Source: Pogonophryne albipinna
Lineage: Eukaryota; Chordata; Actinopteri; Perciformes; Artedidraconidae
Length of the DNA stretch: 64,000 bases
Direction of reading: 5' to 3'
NCBI GenBank assembly: GCA_028583405.1
Contig: CM053246.1
Location: 4,845,686-4,909,685, forward strand
Shown piece by piece: positions 55,110 through 64,000 of the stretch. The number at the start of each line of letters is the position of its first letter. The first letter of the stretch is position 1. The notes beneath the pieces are model-generated. The model saw nothing but the letters and a program-made list of their open reading frames with translations, was not told the DNA's origin and made no database searches. Both the position numbers and the translations under genes were made by a program.

Positions 55110-58109
55110 CTAACTATAAGCTTTTTCAAAACGGAAGGTCTTAAGCGCACTCTTAAAAACGGATAGGGTGTCTGCCGCCCGAACACAAACTGGAAGCTGA
55201 TTCCACAAATGTGGAGCTTGATAAGAAAAGGCTCTGGCTCCCATTGTACTTTTAGAGACTCTAGGAACAACCAACAACCCTGCATTCTTGGAACGCAATG
55301 CCCTAGTAGGACAGTAGGGTATAATGAGTTCTTTAAGGTAAGATGGCGCCTGCCCATTAAGGGCTTTGTAGGCGAGAAGAAGAATTTTAAATTCTATCCT
55401 GTGTTCTTTAGGGAGCCAGTGTAAGGCAGCCAGAACAGGAGTAATGTGGTCCCTTTTCTTAACTCTGGTTAGTACATGAGCTGCAGCATTTTGAATCAGC
55501 TGAAGCGACTTGACTGACTTCTTGGTACACCCTGATAATAAAGAGTTACAATAATCCAGCCTTGAAGTAACAAATGCATGGACTAGTTTCTCTGCATCGT
55601 TTTGAGGCAAGATATGACTGATTTTTGCAATGTTGCGTAGATGGAAGTAGGCGGTCCTTGAAATTGATTTTATGTGGGCGTTAAAGGATAAATCCTGATC
55701 AAATATAACACCAAGATTCCTTACAGCCTCACTGGAGGCCAAATTAATGCCATCCATAGTTAGTATATCTTTAGATAATTTTTTTCGTAGATTCTTCGGG
55801 CCAAGTACAATAACTTCAGTTTTGGTCGTGTTTAACATCAAAAAGTTTAAGGTCATCCACGTTTTTAAGTCCTTGAGGCAGTCTTGAATTTTATTTAGAT
55901 GATTAATTTCATCAGGCTTGATTGATAAATATAGTTGAGTATCATCTGTATAACAATGAAAGTTTACAGAATGATTCCTTATAATATTGCCTAACGGAAG
56001 CATATATAATGTGAACAAAATAGGTCCGAGCACTGAGCCCTGTGGCACTCCATGGCTAACTTTGGTTGGCGTGGAAGATTCATCATTGACACGTACAAAC
56101 TGAGAGCGTTCAGATAGATAGGACCTAAACCAGCCTAAAGCAGTTCCCTGTATGCCAACTAAGTGCTCTAGTCTTTGCAATAAGATATCATGATCGATAG
56201 TATCAAATGCAGCACTGAGATCGAGCAAAACAAGAATAGAGACAAGTCCCTTGTCAGAGGCTATTAGAATGTCATTTGTGACTTTAACCAGAGCTGTCTC
56301 TGTGCTATGATGTGTTCTAAAGCCAGACTGAAAATCTTCAAATAAATCATTGTTTTTTAAGTAATCACACAACTGTTTTGCGACTGCTTTCTCAAGAATT
56401 TTTGAGAGGAACGGAAGATTAGAAATAGGTCTATAATTGGCTAAAACCTCTGGATCGAGGTTGTGCTTTTTAAGAAGCGGTTTTATCACTGCTACTTTGA
56501 ATGATTGTGGAACATAGCCTGATAATAAAGACATATTCATAATATTTAATAAAGAAGTGCTAATTAATGGAAAAACTTCCTTCAACAGCTTAATTGGAAT
56601 TGGGTCTAACATACATGTTGATGGTTTAGAAGAGAGAATCATTGAAATTAATTGTTCAAGGTTAATGGCTGAAAAGCATTCTAGTTTACTATCTAGTGTA
56701 ATATTAGAACTTACGTTTCCGGGAGCTGTTGATAACACTATACTGGTCAAAGGCAAGAGGTAATTAATTTTGTTTCTAAGAGTAACAATTTTATCGTTAA
56801 AAAAATCACATAAAATCATTACTACTGAGTGCTATGGGAATAGAAGGCTCAATCGAGCTGTGGCTCTCTGTCAGCCTGGCTACAGTGCTGAAAAGAAATC
56901 TTGCATTATTCTTATTCTCATCTATTAATGAAGAGTAGTAGGCTGCTCTCGCTTTACGCAGTGCTTTCTTATATTCATTGAGAGTAATATGCCAAATTAA
57001 ACGAGATTCTTCAAGTTTAGTGGAACGCCATATCCTTTCAAGTTGTCTTGACTTTTGCTTTATTTTGCGGGTTTCGGCATTATGCCATGGAGCTAATCTA
57101 TGTTGTTTTATTTTCTTCTTTTTCAAAGGAGCAACAGAGTCTAATTTTATTCGCAGCGCATCTGTAGCACTATCAACAACATGATCAATTTGGGGTGGTG
57201 TACATTTTGTATAAGTTTCCTCCCCTACATGCAGACATGCTATCGAGTTAAATATTGGTGGAATCTCTTCCTTAAATTTGGCTATAGCACTAACAGATAG
57301 GTTTCTGCTGCAGGAGCTTTTGACTAATGCTTTGTAGTCTAGAAACAATACTTCAAAAGTTACTAAGAAATGGTCGGATAAAGCAGGATTATGCGGTTCG
57401 ACTAATAGTTGCTCAATTTCAATACCATAAGTCAGAACAAGGTCGAGAGTGTGATTATAGCAGTGGGTTGGTTTATTTACACTCTGACAGAAACCAACAG
57501 AATCTAATATAGAGTTAAATGCAACAGTAAGGCTATTTTTATCATCGTCAACATGAATATTAAAGTCACCTACGATAATTACTTTATCTGTTTTAAGAAC
57601 CAAAGTTGATAAAAACTCAGAGAATTCTGATATGAATTCTGAATAAGGACCTGGTGCACGGTACACTGTAACAAATAAGATTGGCTGCAAAGTTTTCCAG
57701 GTCGGATGCGTAAGACTAAAAACGAGACTTTCAAAGGAGGTATAATTTAATTTTGGTTTAGTATTGATAAGTAAACTTGAGTCAAAGATTGCTGCAACTC
57801 CACCTCCTCGGCCCACGCCTCGGGCAATATGAGTATTGATATGGCTGGGTGGAGTGGCCTCATTTATCTGACATATTCTTCATGTCTCAACCAGGTTTCA
57901 GTGAGACAGCATATATCAATATTATAATCTGATATTAAATCATTTACCAATATTGCTTTAGATGCTAGAGATCTTATGTTTAAGAGACCACATTTAATAT
58001 TCCTGTTTTGTTGCACTGTAGTAGTTGTTACATTTACTTTTATTAGGTTATTATGTATGACACCTCTATTAGGTTTTACCTTTAATTGTCCTTGGGCAGA
58101 CACACACAC
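55110..58109 (-). pseudogene. LINE ORF2 endonuclease-reverse transcriptase, two frameshifts
   Basis: Three frames make one protein: 58109-57864 (endonuclease start, LLNIRSL, LTETWL), 57816-56806 (GRGGGVA, IVGDFNIH, LSDHFLV) and 56819-55110 ([54 protein letters not shown]). Breaks are one base near 57862 and one base before a T run near 56807. The catalytic box is YTDD where YADD is usual in this clade. Confidence 0.85.
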
Positions 58110-58223
58110 CGCTAATATTGGGTATTTTATTGGGTTCGGGATTCCTATGGATGACTGCCTAGGAGAGAGCGCAGAGAAGCGTGTAAGACTGCGACTCCGC
58201 CTCCTGGTCTCAACTCCAGTTTG

Positions 58224-59081
58224 TCATGGATTAAGTCCACAAAGCCCTGAAATGTTTGCCGAAATGAGATTTGCACCTTCCAAAGTAGGATGAATGCCGT
58301 CTCTCTTAATCAGACCAGGTTTTCCCCAGAAGGCTGTCCAATTATTTACGAAGCCCACATTGTTTGCTGGGCACCACCAAGACAACCAGCGCTGAAATGA
58401 TGACATGCGGCTATACATGTCATCATTGATCAGATTGGGGAGGGGACCAGAGAAGATTACGGTGTCAGACATTGTTTTAGCATAACTACACACCGACTCC
58501 ACATTAAGTTTGGTGCATTCTGATTGGCGTAAACGAACATCATTACCACCGACGTGAATAACAATCCTACTGTATTTACGTTTATTTTTAGCCAGCAGTT
58601 TAAGATGCGCCTCAACGTCGCCCGCTCTGGCCCCCGGAATGCATTTGACTGTGGAGGCTTCGGTCTCTAAATTCACGTGTCTCATAATAGAGCTACCAAT
58701 AACCAGAGTTGGCTTCTCAGCGGGTGTCTCGCTGAGTGGGGAATATCTGTTAGATACATGAACGGGTTGGTGGGGACCTGCGGGTTTCGCGTTATGCCCC
58801 TTCTGAACAGTCACCCAGTCTCCCTGCTGCTCGGGAGTTGCCGGGGGACGGCTAATAGGAGCTATCTTTTGCCGGTCCGCACCGGCTAACATGGGCTTTA
58901 CTGTAGCTGAGTTACTTTCTAAGATGCGGAGCCGGGCTTCTATGGCTATGATTCCCGCCTCCAACCTAACAACTATACTACATTTAACACATGTATCGGT
59001 ACCAGTAAAGGAGGTAGGGAAGTAACCAAACATGAGACAGTTAGAGCAGGGAATAGCACCCGAGGGTGGGGAAAGAGCCAT
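58224..59081 (-). CDS. LINE ORF1 with SGNH esterase-like domain
   Basis: 285 codons, no break. An N-terminal CxxC pair (CSNCLM, CVKC) and short coiled stretch are followed by an esterase-like domain: VIGSSIMRHV (block I Ser), HVGGNDVRL (block III), RDGIHPT (block V Asp-His). Such ORF1 proteins occur in L2/CR1 elements, where they bind RNA and lipids. Function is from family knowledge. Confidence 0.8.
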   Translation of the reverse strand: MALSPPSGAIPCSNCLMFGYFPTSFTGTDTCVKCSIVVRLEAGIIAIEARLRILESNSATVKPMLAGADRQKIAPISRPPATPEQQGDWVTVQKGHNAKPAGPHQPVHVSNRYSPLSETPAEKPTLVIGSSIMRHVNLETEASTVKCIPGARAGDVEAHLKLLAKNKRKYSRIVIHVGGNDVRLRQSECTKLNVESVCSYAKTMSDTVIFSGPLPNLINDDMYSRMSSFQRWLSWWCPANNVGFVNNWTAFWGKPGLIKRDGIHPTLEGANLISANISGLCGLNP

Positions 59082-59430
59082 GGCTAGCTATCAAGCTAAA
59101 GTAGCTACCGTTAGCAAACCCGAAAAGAGTGTAGGCAAGTGTGGAGTTACAGTCGCTAAGAGAAGGAGAGTTGTGAGTGCTTAAGCTGTAGTAACGTGTG
59201 ATTAAAACGCCAGGCAGTTGCCGTGATCAAGAGTTTTAAAACGATCGATTAAGTTAAGATAATAAGCTATCAGCAACAGAACAGGCACACGGGATACCCG
59301 GAGATGACAATGACAACAACAACCGGAAGTTACAACATGCTTACCGCAATAGTGGTCCGTGTAGGACATAACAGTGCGTGGGGCCACAAGTTGGCCAGGG
59401 GCAGCCCTGCATGGATTTATTATGTGAAGT

Positions 59431-59730
59431 GATGTTAGCTTCACGGTCCCTCGATAAAGCTCTGGTTTTACAAATCATAAATTAGATAAGTAGTCTTTCT
59501 GATGACTTACTTAAGTCATGTTTTCTATCAATTACTTAAGACCAATGCTCCAGTTCTAATGTCAAAGTGCAGGTCCTTCCTTCCTGCAGCGGTCAGGCTG
59601 TATCCACCACAGCCCCTGGTAGACTCCCACACACACAACATAAAAGACTATAACACCCCTGCTGTGCAATACTTCTAATGTGCAATACATTTTAGAAACC
59701 GCAAATAGCTCTGCAATATATACTTCCACC
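59431..59730. other. No recognised feature
   Basis: Non-coding sequence between the LINE and the TTAA MITE. Confidence 0.4.
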
Positions 59731-59735
59731 TTTAA

Positions 59736-60177
59736 AGGTCCCATGTCATGGCCATTTCTACTGATCATAATTCCATTGTTGAGGTATACTAAAATACATT
59801 TATATTGTGCAATTTTCCAAACTCACATTGGTTTCTCATACAGCATCTCTGTATAGCCTGGCTGAGAGTTTGTGTGTGTGCCCAGGCTGAGTTCCGTGGA
59901 TTGGTCCAAACGTAACGGCGCCGCGGAAGTAACGTAACCATTTGGACCAATATGCGGAGCCGTTACGTTACATCACTATACCCAAGAAGTAAACAATGGA
60001 AAAAGAAATGTCCAACGAGGCGTTCTGGGGCAGCAGAGACAGGTCTTTTCTGTGTTAGAGTTTTACTCGCTACAGGGTGTACTTTGAGGGTTTTGACTCT
60101 GCAGACCGTTTACATGCAGAAAAGGCTACATAACACAAGGGGACGGGTAATAACCAGAAAAGCATGACATGGGACCT
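59736..60177. mobile_element. TTAA MITE, 442 bp
   Basis: Inverted ends AGGTCCCATGTCATG (59736) and CATGACATGGGACCT (ending 60177), flanked on both sides by TTAA (59732-59735, 60178-60181). A second inner inverted pair surrounds 'cgtaacg/cgttacg' at about 59910-59970. No coding capacity. Confidence 0.85.
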
Positions 60178-60299
60178 TTAATACCTTTAGCTGGCTGCTA
60201 TCTCAAAACTGTATAATACTGGATGTGTGTTGTGTACTTTGTAAATTCTGTAATTTCTGCTTTTATTTGTAATATTTTATATAATAAAATAATGTTATA

Positions 60300-60322
60300 T
60301 AATAATAATAATAATAATAATA
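60300..60322. repeat. (TAA)n microsatellite
   Basis: About seven TAA units. Confidence 0.85.
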
Positions 60323-60336
60323 GTGAGTAAATAAAA

Positions 60337-60717
60337 CTAATTATAATAATGAATATATTTTTTACTTGACTGAGTCAGGCCATGACAAAGTGTTTTACAG
60401 AACTCCCTGTACTGGAGTACTTGATTTGTTTGAAAGTGTTTGGGCCTGTACGTCACCAGGCAGCGGCCTGCAGTATTTCTGATGAAGGTTTGCAGCTTTC
60501 CTTGGAATCCATTCTCTAACACGTTTGTGCATGAGGAGCACCTGCTTTGTTTTACATCAGTGTCAAATCCAAGTTCTATGACGGTGTCCAGCTGTTTCCT
60601 TGTAAAGGATACAACTATAATATCTATGAAAATGCCAATCAAGTGTTCAGCTACAGCAGTACATAAACCACTTACGGTCTGTGATAACACTCTGAACTTT
60701 GGGTCAGTATGTGACAA
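60337..60717 (-). CDS. Unrecognised 126-codon frame, possible terminal exon
   Basis: The longest non-repeat frame at this end of the window. A splice acceptor-like ttgcag lies upstream at 60738-60743 and AATAAA on the minus strand near 60268. It has a Cys pair (CSSC) but no domain I know. No other exon of the same gene was found, so it may be chance. Confidence 0.25.
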   Translation of the reverse strand: MSHTDPKFRVLSQTVSGLCTAVAEHLIGIFIDIIVVSFTRKQLDTVIELGFDTDVKQSRCSSCTNVLENGFQGKLQTFIRNTAGRCLVTYRPKHFQTNQVLQYREFCKTLCHGLTQSSKKYIHYYN

Positions 60718-60749
60718 AAACAGTAGTATTTTCTCTGCAACTTAGGAAG

Positions 60750-62324
60750 ACTGTAAACATTTGACACATGAAGATACAGCATGTTTGATCTTGTCATCTG
60801 CCCATATATATTTAAATATATTCTGTGATGGAATGGAGATGGAAAGTAAAAGATGATTCCCCTTCAGCAATCAGCTATTTTTTACATTATGAATGTGATA
60901 CAATCGACCTGCAGTCTCCTTATGTCCAGCAGCAGAAGGAAGTATTAGGTCATTGTAGTCTGGTAGTCCCAAACATCTGTAAAGCTGAGTGCTTCAGCTC
61001 CAGCCCCCCCCCACAGAGGGGACAGGAGGGCAGAGTGTGAAAGAAACAGTCATTTCCAAACTTAAAAAGATTAGGGGATGGAAGCATCAGCCTTATAAAC
61101 AGAACAATTTGTGGTGGCTCAAGTGGTGTACTATACCATTTATGTATATTTACTTATTCTACAGAACTTTGCATGAGTATTTTCTTTTTTTCCAGCTGTA
61201 TTTTTACTTCATAACATTGCACAAAGAACACTGTATTTGTATGTTCTTATATTGTTGCTACTACATTTTATTAAACACACATACAATAGTTACCTTCAAG
61301 ATTTAGATTTGACATTTAAAGACCACAAGATAAATTCACAAGTACAATGTATTGCTTGTGTGTGTTTTATATGTTTATGTGAGTGTGTATTTGTGTGCAT
61401 GTATGTGTGATTTGTGTGGTCATGAGAAACATACATTTGTTTAAAAGAGTTCAAAGGAACAGTATGCAACAACATATGTGGAAATATCTGACATAAAAAG
61501 GAAAAACAAGTGTGTCATCTGACTGTAATATATTTGGCTTGAAATAAACGATTTGATGCCTGACCTGCCGGGTTACCTGTTTTCCACAAGAAACTAGCTT
61601 GACAGCTGTGAGCGACAACAGCCTTAAAATAGTTCATTACGATCTGTTCATAATGATCATTTTGGGGTGGTTGACTTAAAGCGAGGCCTGAAGGGACGTG
61701 CAGTGTTTGCAGCTTTGCGATGTTCTCTCTAGATTTAACAGCTTTTAGAGCTATAGCGCTGCTTCTTTTTATTGGAAAAGAGTGCATTTATACATAAATA
61801 AAATATATATATAGATAGTAAAAAATATTAATACTACAGTAAAGAAATACTATGTTACAAGAAAAAGTACTGCAATCATTTGTATTACTTGATTTTAATT
61901 AATAAAAATCAATTTCAGTTTTGTGTACATCCTTTACGTTTTACAGCTGGAAAGGTGAAACTAATTTACTACTTTTGATAATGCTAGGTATCTTAGTCTA
62001 TAATAATAAAAACATTATTTATATTTTGTATAAATGATATGAACCTGCAAAGCAACAAGTAACCAATGTTGACGAATAAAGGCAAATTAGAAAAAAGTAC
62101 AATGTTTCCCTCCGAAATAGTGGATTTTATAATAAAAAGTATTATAAAATAGAATTTTTTGAAAAGTAAAGCAACACAGGCACCAACAGTATAATTGCAG
62201 TACAGTACTAGGGTATATGTATTCAGTAACTTCCCAGTACTGAAGTATTACAAATTGTTTGCTACTTTGTACTTCTACTCCACTACAGTTCAGAAGTAAA
62301 TGGTGTACTTGTACTCCCCTACAT
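60750..62324. other. Mostly non-coding, repeat-derived flanks
   Basis: From about 62190 the sequence ('ctactttgtacttctactcc') belongs to a fish repeat that continues at 63001-63420 after the TIR element. No gene is recognised. Confidence 0.4.
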
Positions 62325-62999
62325 AGGCGCATTCACACCGCAGTACTTTTCCCACAAAGGTTCATGAGAACTTAGTTCATGAGAACTCTTTAGTTCTCAT
62401 GAACTAAGTACAGATCGCGTTCACACCGGAATAAGTCCCTGGGGGACTTCTTCATCTTCTGCTTTGGGTTTACTGGCAGGCCGCAAACCACTTCACGGCG
62501 TATACTGCCGCCCAAAGTCCCCGGCCGGAAGTCCCCGGAGTTGGGGACTGGCTTCAGTAGAAGCTGCTGGGACTCCCAGCAGCTTCTACTGAAGCCTTCG
62601 GAGTAAATCGCCAGAACGCCGACACCTCCTCATCTCCACCGCTCCCATGTTTTATTTTGTGTTGCCATAAGTTAGTCTCTCTGCATTTCTGCGCTGGGCT
62701 AATGCTAATGCTAATAATGCTAATGCGAGGATAATAAAATGGCGGCTTCACAAAACTTTTTGGGAGTTTTACGGGGCGTGGTTTGCAATCCGCCCAGCCA
62801 ATCAGAAATATAGCTCTTTTCTCACAAGAGAGCCGCACGAAAGTCCCTGCTCTCTAGCAGGGACTTTCGTGGGGGTAAAAAAGTTCTCATGAACTAATTT
62901 TAGTACCGGCTCTTTTTGGTGTGAACGCGACAAAAGAGTTCTCATGAACTAAGTTCTCATGAACCTTTGTGGGAAAAGTACTGCGGTGTGAATGCGCCT
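62325..62999. mobile_element. MITE with ~64-bp perfect TIRs and internal hairpins
   Basis: The outer ~64 bp on each side are inverted copies (AGGCGCATTCACACCGCAGT and on), containing repeated near-palindromes GTTCATGAGAAC. The centre has a 47-bp palindrome with 23-bp arms and a one-base loop (62551-62597) and a further 14-bp-arm hairpin at about 62838-62869. It is inserted into a repeat whose halves are at 62190-62324 and 63001-63420. Confidence 0.8.
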
Positions 63000-63000
63000 C

Positions 63001-63420
63001 TTGTATTGAATACCTTTAGTTACTTTACAGATGTGGATGAATGATGTGAAATATAATCAAGTGTTGAATCAGACTTTAGTTCCACCTGGAGTAAATCCAC
63101 AAGCTACCCTGCAGTCTACAAAGTCATTCAAACTAGCTGCACCTTTACCAGCTTTGAGAACACTTTCATGATCAATCATTATAAAACATATCATATATAT
63201 TATTCTGAAATGGACTAATTTGCATAATATATACGTTTGCTTTTGCTACTTTAAGTATATTTTAATGCTAATACTTTTGTACTTTAACTTGAGTAACATT
63301 CTGAAGGCAGACTCTTACTTGTAACAGAGTATTCCTGCACTCTGGTACTTCTACTTTTACTTAAGTTAAGACCTACTTAGTAGTCTATTTTTACTCAATA
63401 GGCTACTTCTTCAACCACTG
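63001..63420. repeat. Right half of interrupted fish repeat
   Basis: 'cttttacttaagt' and 'ttcaaccactg' end motifs are like those at 6960-7085. It ends CACTG, as hAT elements do. Confidence 0.5.
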
Positions 63421-63713
63421 TAAAGTTGAAGAAAGTACAGTACTTGAGTAAATTAACTTAGTTACTTAACACCATAGACACTACACATGCGGATGAGTGA
63501 GTACGATATTTTCGTGTAGTTGGAATTAGTGGAGTAAAGTATTAAGTATTATAAAATGAAACTCTCAAGTAGCCTACATGGAATTATACTTGAATAGGCT
63601 ACAGTAGGTTGCTTAAGTAAATGTGCTTAGTGACTTTCCAGGACTGCTAACATGCAACATATTAAAAGATAATTTAACTTTAGATTTAATTAGGCTACAT
63701 CTACACTGAACAA

Positions 63714-64000
63714 AAATATAAACGCAACACTTTTGTTTTTGCTCCCATTTTTCATGAGATGAACTCAAAGATCTAAAACATTTTCTATATACACAAAATA
63801 ACCATTTCTCTCAAATATTGTTCACAAATCTGAAAAAATCTGTGATTGTGAGCACTTCTCCTTTGCCGAGATAATCCATCCCACCTCACAGGTGTGGCAT
63901 ATCAAGATGCTGATTAGACAGCATGATTATTGCACAGGTGTGCCTTAGGCTGGCCACAATAAAAGGCCACTCTGAAACGTGCAGTTTTGCTTTATTGGGG
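63714..64000 (+). mobile_element. Tc1/mariner-like element, 5' part, runs off window
   Basis: Begins CACTGAACAAAAATATAAAC directly after TA (63712-63713), the target of Tc1 elements. It continues with the well-known vertebrate segment containing 'ggtgtggcatatcaagatgc' upstream of the transposase ATG. The coding region lies beyond the window. Confidence 0.75.

Larger units (their letters stand above)
54486..59430 (-). mobile_element. L2-clade LINE, nearly full length
   Basis: Minus strand: 5' UTR (to about 59430), ORF1 59081-58224, ORF2 about 58109-55110, 3' UTR and an (ATTG)n tail (plus-strand AATC run, 54489-54523). The clade follows from the ORF1 esterase, the EN-RT arrangement and RT wording ([16 protein letters not shown]). 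ORF2 has two 1-bp shifts, so this copy is inactive but young. Confidence 0.88.

Overview
The window is a repeat-dominated piece of a teleost fish genome, most likely percomorph. The evidence is a spliced vertebrate gene with fish-like protein sequence, fish-type L2 LINE tails, DIRS and epsilon/gamma-like endogenous retroviruses, and many hAT, PIF/Harbinger, Tc1 and TTAA-type DNA transposons. It holds no bacterial features. The only host gene I can support is kyat3 (kynurenine aminotransferase 3), on the minus strand at about 3.07-11.1 kb. Its last exon runs into a gap of exactly 1000 N (2074-3073). Exons 4-6 (5760-6329) carry about six single-base indels, while all other exons are clean, so this is either local assembly error or gene decay.

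Layout: 0-2 kb holds transposon relics, a minisatellite and a TTAA-type element cut by the gap. 3-11 kb is kyat3, with two non-autonomous hAT elements in its third intron. 11.4-13.8 kb has a second copy of the TTAA-type element with its empty site next to it, a tRNA-derived SINE and a decayed ZBED/GTF2IRD2-like hAT. 13.86-16.5 kb is a ~172-bp satellite. 17.4-24.9 kb is a patchwork of microsatellite, tandem duplications, MITEs, SINE and LINE tails. 25.1-30.1 kb is endogenous retrovirus (ERV) copy A. 31.0-33.05 kb is a broken PIF/Harbinger. 33.1-38.2 kb is a ZMYM1-like hAT with a second hAT inserted in its transposase. 39.03-50.76 kb is a DIRS1-type tyrosine-recombinase retrotransposon containing a solo-LTR-like insertion, which itself contains ERV copy B. 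50.8-54.5 kb has a tandem array, a hAT-like element and a long-TIR element. 54.5-59.4 kb is a nearly full-length L2-clade LINE. 59.7-64 kb has a TTAA MITE, an element with 64-bp inverted repeats, and the start of a Tc1-like element.

The most interesting biology is mobile. The two ERV copies share the same internal deletions, which fuse the Gag amino-terminal part in frame to the carboxy-terminal part of integrase. Yet each copy has its own 4-bp target duplication and its own matched LTR pair. The simplest reading is that a deleted, non-autonomous provirus was itself copied in trans, recently. The nesting (array > DIRS > LTR > ERV, and hAT > hAT) gives a relative insertion order readable directly from target-site duplications.
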